Below, piece after piece: positions 43,573-55,117 of a stretch of 64,000 bases of DNA; position 1 is the first letter of the stretch; every line of letters starts with the position of its first letter. The notes under the pieces are model-generated. The model worked only from the letters and a program-made list of their open reading frames with translations, was not told where the DNA came from and did not search any database. Source of the DNA: Cocos nucifera (lineage: Eukaryota; Streptophyta; Magnoliopsida; Arecales; Arecaceae); contig QRFJ01000759.1 in NCBI GenBank assembly GCA_006176705.1, forward strand, positions 124,001-188,000, written 5' to 3'. A program made the position numbers and the translations under genes.

Positions 43573-44449
43573 TATTGGCACATCATCTTGGCATCACCTA
43601 ACTCTGATGCCATATTGTAGAAGCTCTTGATCTTTAGCATGGACCATAGGAGATTTTTGACGTTCTTTAAGGTAGCGCATCATAGATCCATCACCTAGAT
43701 CTATACTAGGGCACCTCCCTCGGGCTTGAGGGAGGCGCCCCCTCTCTTTAGGGCTTCTTCAAGAACCTAAGGCAACTACTCTAGAGAGAAGAGAGAAGAG
43801 AGGTTGAAGGAAGAAAAGACCTGTATTGCTTGCACCTTTTTTAAAATTCTAATACAACCTATGTATTTATATATAGCCATTAGGCTCGACCAAAAACTTT
43901 CTTGGCTAACCAATTACATGAAAGCACTCATCGAGTCCATGTACACCCATGTCTCCCATGCTCTTATCCTTTAGATCAAAGTCCGACCCATACATGAGTT
44001 AGCCCCCTTAAGACCTCTCAAATTAGGTCTTAAGACCCCTAGGATAAGTCTCTATCCTAGCCCCAAATAGACCCTCACGTAGCTCTGTTCATGGGCTGAG
44101 CCGGCTTAGTATGGATCAACTCAATTTTAAATTGAGCCAACCCAGTTGCATGCCATGCTGCAGTCTCGAATAAAATTGAGCTAACCCAGTTGCATGCCAT
44201 GCTGCAGTCCCGAATGCGCTCCTCTCTATTTGGCCTGTTCTTTGAGACTTAGCCGATCCAGTTTCAAACTAAGTCGGCTAAGCTGTAGAAATGATTCTTT
44301 TTGTAGTCTTGATTTTTTGACTTTGATTTCTTGCTCCATCTTAAATTTTAGATCTCTGAAGCACCAACCAAGCCCCTGAAATCTCTGGAGCCAACACCCT
44401 GGCTCCTTTCGTGGCCTCTCAAGGCTTGGGAGCACTATCAATCCTCACA
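43573..44449 (-). repeat. 5' LTR of element D
   Basis: 877 bases; on the plus strand it starts TATTGGCACATCATCTTGG (TG decayed) and ends ATCAATCCTCACA. A tandem duplication of AAATTGAGCCAACCCAGTTGCATGCC occurs near 44130-44190. The CCATG duplication follows. Confidence 0.8.
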
Positions 44450-44454
44450 CCATG

Positions 44455-46158
44455 GATAAGAACTTGCAGATTAATCTGATTCTACAGTCCTTAGCTAATT
44501 CATATGGACAATTTATTATAAACTTTCGTATGAATAAGATCCAGTGCATCCTTACTGGGTTGATGAATATGCTAGTGACTACTTAGGGCACCTTAAAGAG
44601 TTCAAAGGGCTCAGTACTTACTGTGGAGTAGGCTTCTTCCAAGAATAAGTCCTCTAAGAAGAAAAGTTTGCAAAGAAGTAGAAGACTAAGGGGAAGAAGA
44701 AGGAGAAGGGAGAGCCAAAGAAGAAGGCTGTAGAGAAAGAAAAGTGTTTCTACTGCAACTCCGATGGCCATTAGAAGTGAAACTGCCCTGCTTACCTAGC
44801 AAGTCTGAAGAACAAGAGAAAAGGAGGACCTTCTGAAGGTATGCTCATCATTGAGACAAACCTAATATTTTTTTCTACATCTAGTTGGGTGCTTGACTCT
44901 GGATCTAGTGCTCATCTATGCACTTCTTTGCAGGATCTTAAGGATAATAGGAGACTGAGGGATGACAAGATGATCCTATGCATCGAAAATGGAGCAACGA
45001 TTATTGTTGTGGCCATGGAAACATACCATCTATGATTACCATCTGGGAGCATCTTAAAACTTAGGGACTATTATTATGTTCCTACTGTGAGTAGGAATCT
45101 AATTTCTATCTCCTATTTGATACAAGAAGGATACGTAATTAGTTTCCATAAGGACCACTATATTATTCCTTTTGAAAGTAATAAAATTAGAAGTGGTTTT
45201 CTTATTAACGATCTCTATCAATTGCATGTTGATGTAACTATAAATTATGTCGAGCAAAGTGTGAATGCCATAGGATCTAAATGATCTAGAGATAGTATAA
45301 ACGAAAAGTATATGTAGCACCTTAGGCTAGGTCATATAGCTGAAGATAGGATTAACAAATTAGAAAAAAATGGACTAATAGGTCTACTAACTTTCGAGTC
45401 ATATTTGATTTATGAGTCATACCTTCAAAGCTAAATGACTAAGCTACCCTTTATAGGACATAGAAAAAGGACCATAGAGTTACTTTGCTCTGGTGCATGC
45501 AGATATCTGCAGTCCATTTGATGTGCCGACCAGAGATGATTTTCTCTACTTCATTATCTTTATCGATGATTTTTCTTAATATGAGTATGTGTACTTTATG
45601 CATCACAAGTTTGAGATCTTTGAAAAGCTCAAAGAATTCAGACATGAAGTAGAAAAAAAAATTAAAAAGTCCATTAAGGTTCTTTGATCAAATCAAGGAT
45701 GCGAATACTTTAGTAGAGAATTTTTGGACTATCTCAAGAAACATGGCATAGTTTCATAGTGGACCCCACCTGAAATGCCTCAACTCAACGAAATTTTAGA
45801 ATAGAGAAATCGAATCCTATTAGATATGGTTCGTTACATGATGTGCTTCACAGACCTTCCAATTTATCTTTAGGGATATATTCTTATGACAGCTATTTAT
45901 GTACTAAATCGAGTTTCTTTTAAAACTATTCCTGCCACACCATATGAGATGTGGCATGATAAGAAATTGAGTTTGTGTCATCTCAAGATTTGGGATTGTT
46001 CGGCCCATGTTAAAAGACAATAAGCAAATAAATTATAATCTAGATTTTTTAGAGCTCGATTCATTGGATATCCTAAAGAGTCATTAGGATAATACTTCTA
46101 TCTTCTAGAAGATCATAATGTAATTATGAGTCGACATGCAATCTTGCTTGAGAAATAG
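44455..46158 (+). pseudogene. Element C gag C-terminus, protease and integrase
   Basis: After DKNLQINLILQSL comes a stop at the codon after VE (44628-44630), a Lys-rich stretch with another stop (AAG TAG AAG), then the zinc knuckle CFYCNSDGH with two stops, NCPAYLASLKNK, and protease SSWVLDSGSSAHLCTS with an intact DSG (about 44880-44930). GAG-pre-integrase and HHCC parts follow (YYYVPTVSRNLISISYL, HLRLGHIAEDRINKLE). In the core the usual RSDRGGEY reads as stop, SNQGCEYFSREFLDYL, so the second catalytic Asp is Asn. The part ends at the TAG after EK (46156-46158), a stop that elements A and B share. Many other stops; clearly dead. Confidence 0.8.
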
Positions 46159-47933
46159 TTTATTCAAGATGGTGGCATGAGAAGATAGATCAAGCTTGAG
46201 GAGAAAGTCTCTGAAGAGCAATGAGCCAAGGAACCTAAAGAACTGATTCAGTCTGAGTCGATCCACACACTACCTCCACCACCTTATAAGTCTAGTAGGA
46301 TTTCTCATCCTCTTGAGAGATACTTAGGTATTATTTCAGAGGATGTAGAGAATATGTTCCTCACTGAAAATGGGGTACATAGAGATGATCCTAAAATTTA
46401 TGATGAGGCGATATCAGATATCGACTCCGAAAAATGGCAAGAGATAATGAAGTCAGAAATTGACTCAATGTGCTCAAACCAAGTCTAGACATTGGTTGAT
46501 CCACTTGAAGGTATAGTACCTATCGAATGTAAATAGATCTTCAGGAGAAAGATTGGAGCAGGTGGAAATATGAAGACATTCAAAGCTAGGTTAGTGGCGA
46601 AAGAGTATAGTCAGCGCAAAGACATAGACTATTAAGATACCTTTTTGCTAGTAGTCATGCTTAAATCCATCCGCACACTGCTTTTCATTGCAGCATATTT
46701 CAATTATGAAATATAATAAATGGATGTGAAAACAATATTCTTGAATGAATATTTTGAGAAAGATATCTATATGAAACAACCGCTTGGTTTCACCTCCAGT
46801 GATAGTGATCACAGGGTTTGCAAGCTGCAAAGGTCCATCTATGAACTTAAGCAAGCATCTCGAAGCTAGAATGCTTATTTCAATGATGTGATCAAATCAT
46901 TTAGTTTCATCAAGAATGAGAAGAAGCCCTATGTGTTCAAGAAAGTTAGTGGGAGCACTGCGTGGACGACATTCTCCTAATTGAAAATGATATTCCCATG
47001 TTGACCTTGGTCAAGATTTGGTTGTCTAAAAAGTTTTCTATGAAAGACCTAGAAGAAGCGAAGCATCCTTTATTTTGGGGATCAAGGTCTATAGAAATAG
47101 ATTGAGGAGGATGCTAGGTTTGTCACAGAAGATATACATTGAGAAAGTGCTGAAGAGGTTCAACATAGAGAACTCCAAGAGGGGTCTTGCATCCTTTAGA
47201 CATGGTATCCATCTCTTCAAGAAGATGTACCCCAACACATCAAAAGAGATTGAATGCATGAGCAAGATCTCTTATGCTTTGATAATAGGGAGCCTCATGT
47301 ATGCCTTGCTTTGTATATGACCTAATATTGCCCATGCTATGAGTGTCACAAGCAGGTATCAGTCGAATCCAAGCAAAGAGCATTGGACTAAAATGTATCC
47401 TTAAGTACTTCAAAAGAACTAAAGATATATTTCTAATCTTTAGTAATGGAGAACTCCAAGTGCAGGGGTACACTAATTCAGACTTTATGTCTAATATTGA
47501 TGATCGAAAGTCGACATCAAAAAGCATGTTCTTGTACAATGGTAGTGCTGTAAGCTAGAAGAGTTCCAAGCAAACTATGATAGTAGACTTTATTATGAAA
47601 GTAGAGTACATCATTGCCTCAAAAGCTACAAAGGAGGCATTCTGATTCAAGAAATTTATTACGAAACTTAGAGTGATGCCATCTGATATTGTCCCTCTGT
47701 ATTGTGATAACAATGATGCCATAACTTTATCTAAGGAGTCAAGGTCTCACTAGAAATCTAAGCACATTGAGTTCCACCTCATCTGCGATTACCTCAAGAA
47801 GAAATACGTTGAGGTGAAGAGGGCCAACACCATGAGTAATGTAGCTGACCCACTGATGAAGCCTTTGGGCCAACAAAAGATTGAAGCCCATCTTAAGAAG
47901 ATGGAACTTAGATTTGTAGCCAATTGACTTTAG
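46159..47933 (+). pseudogene. Element C reverse transcriptase and RNase H
   Basis: Recognisable in pieces: KLEEKVSEEQ linker, AISDIDSEKW-like segment, RKIGAGGNMKTFKARLVAKEYSQ, SSIYELKQASRS-like segment, then VDDILLIENDIPMLTLVKIW where a short deletion has removed most residues before YVDD. Next come GIKVYRNRLRRMLGLSQ with IEKVLKRFNIENSKRG, then the RNase H part: GYTNSDFMSNIDDRKSTS, YCDNNDAITLSKE, KHIEFHLICDYLKKKYVEV and DPLMKPLGQQKIEAHL. The last sense stretch VAN is followed by TGA in place of Trp, and the family stop lies at 47931-47933. Confidence 0.75.
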
Positions 47934-47947
47934 GTCAAATGAGAGTT

Positions 47948-50194
47948 TGTTAGATGTATACCATAGAAGCCAGATTGGCCAACACTTGTTATATATTCTA
48001 ATAGCATAATTTATAATTTTGACTTATTAATAAAATTTAGATTATTCTTTCAATCATATCTGTGTATTAAGTATCCATGATTTATCCATTGGATTAACAT
48101 ATATGATAATACATATTCTCAAGAGTTGAAAATTTGACATGTGTTATCATAATTAACTCACAAATTGCTCCCGATCATGGGATCGTCATAAAGATGGTGA
48201 TCAATTTGGAAGATTGGTTTATGATCGCTTTCTTAAGATAGATGAGTCTTGAATTTATGGTGTGAAGACATCAGAAAGAAAGTATAGGTGTTTATTAAGA
48301 ATAAGGGTACTGAGCATGACTAACTTTGAGCAATTATAAGGAAGTCTACTTTCTCGTCGATGACTTGCTCGATGCTATAGTTGTGTGTCTAATTTTTTGA
48401 CCTGAGGTGCATCAGCAGTTCACCTTGAGGATGTTATAGTTTGATTACATCATAACTTGATTTTTTAGCCATTTGGTATCCTGAGGTGTATGTTGGCTAT
48501 AGCATGTTTATTATAGGAATTGAATCGCACCAAGATGGGTTTTGTCAATCTCGATAGAGGAGTAGTCCTATAGTGATCATGAGATTAAGTCCTAAAGCCC
48601 ATGGCCATGATAGTATGAAATAATAGAAAGAAGTTTCTATTAGGATTTTACATCGGACTCGAATCAAATGATTCAATCATATGATAAGTATTGTGTTTGA
48701 GGAGTCAACCTTAATTTAGATGCTATCGAGACTCATGATGGAAGAATCCAATCACATGATAGCTACACTAAGAGGTTCTTATTTAGTTCTAATGGGTTAT
48801 CATTATATACTACTAAGTATCATTGGTGAATTATAGGATCGATTAGAATTATCTCGGTGATCGATAATTCTAATTAGATAAATTAGAAAGAGCTTTTGTT
48901 CATCGAAAGGTATTTCGATAATAGAGATCATGACATATTCCATTACCATAGAGAATTGAAGCTATTGGGTCATACAAACAAGGATTTGGGTCGAAATATT
49001 TTCAATTGGACTCACGTAGTCTAATTGATTTGGATTTAATCTAATTAGGTTCAAGAAAATCATGCTAGCATGCGATTGGATCTAACTTTCTCCTATGCTA
49101 GATTTTCTTATTAATTTAGACTCAGTCAAATTAAATTTGGCTTGTCCAGATGCTCTAAATGGGCTTGTCCCGATTTGATTAGGACCTTGTCCTAATCTCC
49201 TCATGTGGATAAGGATGAGGGACACGAAGAGTTGGTGCCCCCTTGCATTTGACCAAGTCTTCATGTGCACAAGAGAGAAGTGGTGCATGCCCCTTAGATT
49301 TTCTCTAGGGGCGCACACCTCCAGATGTATTTCTTAGAGAGAGAGGGTGCACACCCCTTCCTAGCATGCTCTCCTTATGGATAGGAATGAGGAAGTTAGA
49401 GTTTGAATTAGTTTAAACCCTTTGACTCGTTCAAAAGGAATTTAAACTAAAACAAACTCTTGGGAGGTTTTGATCTGGCGCCAACCACTCTTATCTAATG
49501 AGAGTGGCGAATGCCCAGATGGCATTTTATGTGACAAAAATGCATGAAAAAATTAAAATGGGGTGCCTAATGTAAATAAAGTATCCTTCTGCTTCTTAAA
49601 CTTTGATCCGGTCAAAGTCTAGAAGCCCTAGGACTCTAGGTCTCCAAATTTGTCTATAAATAAGAGACTAGGCCAAAGGATTTGGCTATCTGACTCACCA
49701 ATGGTGAAGTCCTACTCCTCCTCTCCATGCCTCCTCTCCCTCCTTTAGATCCTCTCTCCTACGCCCAAGAGTTGGGTTGATCGTGACTTTGAGAGTTGAA
49801 GTGCTATCCATGCAAGAAGATGATGAAAGAGATCTCGATCGTGTTGATCGAAGTGCTATCGGTGATCGGATCGAAGGAAAAAGCAAGAAGTCCATATCTG
49901 ATTTTTAGAAATCAGATCAAGAAGGAGAAGACCTCTAGATCTGACTCAAGTAGATATTGATAGAGGCCGGGCGTGTGCGTGGCTGAAGGGGAACCTTAGA
50001 ATCAGTTCAGATTATCGCAATAGGAGATTGTCTGCCCACAATAGGTGGCATTTCGAATACCTATATGCATGTCTTATTTTTTGATTTATGCAATCATATC
50101 TGAGAACACTTAGATCCAATTAGATCGAAATAAAAATTTTAAAATTTTGCTGCTTCAGATCTGATCCAATCAAACCGATCTAGAAGAACTTTCA
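47948..50194 (+). repeat. 3' LTR of element C
   Basis: Starts TGTTAGATGTATACC and ends GATCTAGAAGAACTTTCA, 2247 bases; TATAAATA at 49655-49662. It has one copy of the segment that is duplicated in the 5' LTR. The purine tract before it is weak (AAATGAGAGTT). Confidence 0.8.
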
Positions 50195-50458
50195 GGTGTC
50201 ACCAAGTGAGTGAGGTATCTCTAGGAGGAATTTTCTTCTTTCCATTTAGAATTGTTCTTGCATCTAGAAGAGAGGAAAAAGAGAGGTTTTTTTTTGTTCT
50301 CATCTCTTCTATGCGGCCATAGATGTAGGAGTAAGAGATTTTGAATCATGTGATTTTTTCTTATTTTGTAATTATGTGATTTTATTTTTTTCTTTTTTCT
50401 ACGACTACCATATCTACTGTGTATCATTCCGTAACACTCTATTTAGTCAATCCTAACA
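50195..50458 (+). repeat. 5' LTR of element G, right part
   Basis: Continues the LTR cut at 24248 and ends TTAGTCAATCCTAACA. A decayed primer site (TAGTATTAAAGC, 50461-50472, for TGGTATCAGAGC) follows after two bases, which supports the LTR assignment. Confidence 0.55.
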
Positions 50459-50460
50459 AC

Positions 50461-50472
50461 TAGTATTAAAGC
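50461..50472 (+). promoter_or_regulatory. Decayed primer-binding site of element G
   Basis: TAGTATTAAAGC, three transitions from TGGTATCAGAGC, followed by ACC as in other copia elements. Confidence 0.6.
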
Positions 50473-50490
50473 ACCAAGTTTGAAGGAAAG

Positions 50491-50765
50491 AATGGGAGCA
50501 ATAACAGGAGATGAAGGAAAGGTTAAGATTGACAAGTTGATAAAAAAAAATTTAGATTCTAGAAGATGCAAATTGAGGATTATCTATATCAGAGAGGCTT
50601 CATCTACCTATTGAAGGAAAGAAACCTGAGATATGTCATAAATAGATTAAGAATTATTGGACTATCAGGCTTTAGGAGTTATCCGATTGATGTTGGCTAG
50701 GAACACCAGGTTCAACATCTTGGAGCAAAAAATTATAGCTGATTTGATGAAGGCTCTGACCAATA
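50491..50765 (+). pseudogene. Element G gag, N-terminal piece
   Basis: Starts MGAITGDEGKVKIDKL. After a one-base frame change it reads F.F*KMQIEDYLYQRG, where family members have FxxWKMQIEDYL. A later frame contains ATKNYS/ADLMKALTNMY-like sequence. It is a copia gag N-terminus of a lineage distinct from A, B and C. It is cut at 50766 by a Sirevirus LTR. Confidence 0.7.
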
Positions 50766-51033
50766 TGTATTGCTCCAAGAATTGATTTTGATGATTATAA
50801 AGCATTTAAGGGGATTACTAATGAATTTGGCTAGAAAAAAGACTTTTTATATTTCAAGGGCAAAATCATAATTTTATCAAGTTTTGATCTGCGAGCCTCA
50901 AGAGTAAGTATAGAAGATTTCTAATTCTTTAGAGGCAGTCCCATAATTTTTGGATGCTTATTATGGGAGAAAATTAAATTTGAAGCGAAAGGATTGACCC
51001 CTAGGTCATTTCCTACTGAAAAGGGCTGTTTGG
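50766..51033 (+). repeat. Start of a Sirevirus LTR, cut by element A
   Basis: Starts TGTATTGCTCCAAGAATTG within gag of G and matches the LTR start at 14936 (minus strand), including the later AAAAGGGCTGTTTGG. Only 268 bases remain before element A begins. The rest of this Sirevirus should lie beyond the window. Confidence 0.75.
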
Positions 51034-53301
51034 TGAAGGAAAAATCTAATTTTTTTGGATCAGGTTCGTTCAGATATGATTGGATCAAGAGAGATATTTC
51101 AAAAATTTTTCTTTTGAATCCAAATCAGATCTAATTTTATAGATCTAATAAAATAAAATAAAAGTAAATTAAATCTAATTTAATTTTGTACCTTTTATTA
51201 GATAATCAGATTATCCTATGATGATCCTGCTGATTGCCTGAGATTTTGGATCAAGCCATGTAAGTGCCTGACCTCTATTGGTATCCACTTGGGCTGAATC
51301 TAGAGATCATCTCCTTCTATATCACCACTCCAAATATTAGATCTGGATCTGATTTGGAGGATCTTCTAAACTCCTTTTGAAGATGTGGAATCATCTCTTG
51401 CAACAGTGTTGTCTTCTTCCTTTCTCGTCACCTTTCTCTTGCCTGGATTGCACCAAATTGGAGCCCAAATTTCCTTGGGCGTGGAGAGGAGAGAGGTGAC
51501 CTGAAGATGGCGTGGAGGAGGGAGAGGGGCAGCCTTGTGGCATGGGCTATTGGAGATCTTCTCTAAAGCTTGGCGTAGATACAGTTTTTATAGACCATGC
51601 TACACCATGCAGTGCCACATCATCTCGGCCAATCACATCACTTCATGCAATCAGATCTAAATTTGATTGATGGGATGACAACACCTGATCCAATCGGATG
51701 AGAGCCCCTCTTAATCTTCCTTAGATGGTGCCTAAGATAGGTCAAAGTCTATTCCTTGGCGCCACCTAAGTTGATACCTCGAAGTAACTAGAGTCCCATC
51801 AATATGGGACTCTAGGTGCCTCTATCCATGGGTGCATGCCTTCCTGGCATACGCCCCTGGTCCACCTACTTTTTAGCAAGTTGATTGGTCCAAAATAAAT
51901 CTTCTATGGATGCATGACACTTGGGTAGATGTCTAAGTGTCAAAGGTTAATGTTTGACCAAAGTCAAAAGATAAGAATTAGCAGGTGACGAAAAATGGTA
52001 GGTGTTGTCTCAAATTTATCTCATAAATTAAGACAATCCTTTTCTGACCTAAACAAGCTCTAGTCAGACTAATTAAAGGTACCTAAGTGAGCACAAACTC
52101 ATTTGGCTCAGTCAAGACAACTTTTAATGATTGTAGAAGGAGAACATTAGGCTCAATCATGTGCTAGCACGATTTTCTTGAACCTAATTGAATCTAATTC
52201 AAATCAATTGAACTGGGTTAGTCCAATTGATGATATCCAAATCAAAACCCTTATTTGTGTGATCCAATTAGGTTCAGTTCTGTATGGTAATGGGATATGT
52301 CGCGATCTCTATCATCAACATCATCAAAATACCTTCCGATGGATCAGAATTTTTTTGATTCAGACAACTAGAATGATCGATCATCCAAATCATTCTAATT
52401 TCTCCCAAAATCCACCAGTGACACCTAGCAGTATATGGTGGCAACCCATCAAAATTGAAAATGAACCTTTTGGTGCAACTACTTGTATGATTAAGTCTTC
52501 TATCTTGAGCCCCAATCAGATTAGGGTTAAGGTAAACTCGTCAAACCCTAATTTCTGTCATATGATTTAATCATTTGATTTAAGTCCAATGTGAAAACCT
52601 TAATAGAAACTCTTTCTATTATTTCACTCTCTACCATGACCATAAGCTTATGGACTTGATTCTCATAATCATTATAGGGCTACTCCTCATCTAACGAGGT
52701 AGATAGATTTCCTCTTGGTGCAATCCAATTCCTACAATGAACATGCTACAGCCAACATACACCTCAGGATTTCGAATGGCTAGGAGACTGAGTCATGGTG
52801 TAGTCAAACTATAACATCCTTAAGATGAACTGCTGATGCACCTTAGGTCAAAGAATCTGACACACCACTGCAGCTTCGAGCCAGTCATCGATGAGAAGGT
52901 AGACTTCCTTATGACTACTCGAGGTGGTCACTCTCAGTGCCCTCGTTCTCTAACGAATACCTGTACTCTCACTCTGGTGTCTCTACACAATAGACTCAAG
53001 ACTCATCTACTATAAAAAAGTGATTGTACACCAACCTTCTGGATCAATCACCATCCTCATGATGATCCTACGATCGAAAGCATTTTATGAGTTAATAATG
53101 AAAATTCATGTCTTAAATTTTCAACTCTTGAAAATATGAATTATTATTACCATTAACTCAAGGAATGTATCACAGACACTAAATAAATATTTATGATAGA
53201 AAATAACTTATTTTATTATTATAATCAAAATTATAATTTTGCTCCTAGAAGTGTATTACAAGTGTGAACCAATATAGCTTCTAGGGCACACATATCTAAC
53301 A
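51034..53301 (-). repeat. 3' LTR of element A
   Basis: On the plus strand it runs from TGAAGGAAAAATC to GGGCACACATATCTAACA, 2268 bases. Minus-strand TATAAAAA is at 51592-51585. The antisense open frame (52178-52570, plus) of the family is intact here. The purine tract CAAGTGGGAGTT lies at 53313-53302. Confidence 0.85.
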
Positions 53302-53315
53302 AACTCCCACTTGAC

Positions 53316-55117
53316 CTAAAGCCAATTGGCTATAAATCTAATTCCCATCTTCTCAAGGTTGGCTTCGATCTTCTATTGGCCCAACGGCTTTGTGAGTGGG
53401 TCTGTCGTATTATCTGCAGAATTGACTCTCTTGACCTCGACGTAACCCTTCTCGAGGTAATCGCGGATGAGGTGGTATAGCCGCTCAATGTGCTTGGATT
53501 TCTGGTGAGAGCTCGGCTCCTTAGCAAGAGCTATGGCACCATTGTTGTCGCAGTATAGAGGGATGGCATCTGATGGCATCACTCTAATTTCTGCAGTAAA
53601 CTTTTTGTACCAGAATACCTCCTTCGCAACTTCTGATGCAGTAATGTATTCTGCTTCCATAATGGAATCTGCTATCGCTATCTGTTTGAAACTTTTCCAA
53701 CTGACAGCTCCACCATTACATACAAATAGACTTCCAAATGTCGACTTTCGATCATCTACATCGGACATAAAATCTGAGTCTGCATATCCCTGAACTTGGA
53801 GTTCTCCATTACCAAAAACCAACAACATATCCTTAGTTCTTCTCATGTACTTAAGAATACATTTCACAGAAGTCTAGTATTCTTCACCTAGATTCGACTG
53901 ATATCTGCTCGTGACACTCACAGCATGGGCTATATCAGGTCATGTATATAACATGGCATACATGAGGCTCCCCATTGCTGAAGCATAAGGGATCTTGCTC
54001 ATGCATCCTATTTTCTCAAGTGTACTAGGGCACATCTTCTTGGAAAGATGAATGCCATGTCTGAAGAGTACCAAACCCCTCTTAGAGTTTTCCATGCTAA
54101 ACCTCTTTAGCACTTCCTCTATGTACATCTTCTGTGAAAGTCCTAGCATCCTATTCGGTCTATCTCTATAGATCTTAATTCCTAGAATAAAGGATGCTTC
54201 TCCTAGGTCTTTCATGGAGAATTCTTTGGATAACCATATTTTAACTGTGGTCAACATGAAAATATCATTTCCAATAAGAAGAATATCATCCACATACAAT
54301 ACGAGAAAGACAACAGCTCTCCCACTGATCTTTTTGAAAATACATGGTTCCTTCTCATTCTTGATGAAACTAAATATTTGATCACATTATTGAAACGAGT
54401 ATTCCAGCTCCGAGATGCTTGCTTAAGTCCATATATGGACCTTTGCAGCTTGGATACTTTGTGATCAATATCACTGAATGTGAAACCTAGCGGCTATTCC
54501 ATATAGATATCTTCCTCAAGATATCCATTTAAGAATGCTATTTTCATGTCCATTTGCCATATTTTAGAATCGAAATAGACTGCAATAGCAAGCAATGTGC
54601 GAATGGATTTTAGCATAGCTACTGGCGAAAAGATATCCTGATAGTCAATGCTTTCATGTTGACTATATTCTTTTGCCACTAATCTAGCTTTGAATGTCTC
54701 CACATTCCCATCTGCACCAATCTTTCTCTTGTAGATCCATTTACACCCAATAGGTACTATACCTTCTGATAGATCTACCAAGATCTAGACTTGGTTTGAG
54801 TGCATCGAGTTAATTTCTGACTTCATTGCCTCTAACCATTTCTCGAAGTTGATATCTGATATCTCCTCATTATAGGTTTTGAGATCATCACCATGAACCC
54901 CATTACCTACGAGGAACATTTCCTCTATTTCCTCTGAAATAGTACTTAAGTACCTCTCAGGAGGACGAAAAATCCTTTTTGATCTACGAGATGGAGGAGA
55001 TAGTGATTGTATTGGCTCAACATGATTTGGTTCCATTTGGTCCTTAGCTCATTGCTCTTGTGAGACTTTCTCATCGAGCTTAATCTGCTTTCCAATGCTA
55101 CTATCTTGAATAAACTA
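53316..55117 (-). pseudogene. Element A reverse transcriptase and RNase H
   Basis: The part downstream of the shared TAG (55117-55115). RT motifs: IGCKWIYKRKIGADGNVE, ARLVAKEYSQHESIDYQD, WQMDMKIAFLNGYLEEDIY (54781-54494), then SIYGLKQASRSWNTRF, a frameshift near 54370, and MYVDDILLIGNDIFML with intact YVDD (54299). RNase H at 53867-53373 has GYADSDFMSDVDDRKSTF, IMEAEYITASE, YCDNNGAIALAKEPSSHQ, KHIERLYHLIRDYLEK and DPLTKPLGQ. Few stops compared with element C, so it is younger than C. Confidence 0.85.

Larger units (their letters stand above)
38052..44449 (-). mobile_element. Element D: small non-autonomous LTR retroelement (hosting E)
   Basis: Perfect target duplication CCATG (38047-38051 and 44450-44454) within gag of C. 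Minus orientation: 5' LTR 43573-44449, primer site 43558-43572, internal 42578-43572 (about 1.0 kb), 3' LTR 38052-38958 plus 42561-42577. Element E sits inside the 3' LTR. Without E it is about 2.8 kb. No gag, protease, integrase or RT is visible, so it must borrow enzymes. It is too long in its LTRs for a typical TRIM and shorter than a typical LARD. Confidence 0.8.
24249..50194 (+). mobile_element. Copia element C (Angela/Tork-like, type 1 LTRs), expanded by nested insertions
   Basis: 5' LTR 24249-29063 (interrupted), primer site 29066-29077, leader, gag from 37601, pol to 47933, 3' LTR 47948-50194. Target flanks are GATGT (24244-24248) and GGTGT (50195-50199), one change apart. Insertions: a type 2 LTR (25846-28103), element F (29329-36331) and element D with E (38052-44449). 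Without these C would be about 10 kb. Gag-pol is riddled with stops. It inserted into the 5' LTR of element G. Confidence 0.8.

Noticed and set aside
50221..50427. Lys-rich 68-codon frame on the minus strand
   Set aside because: Low-complexity A-rich sequence inside the LTR of element G.
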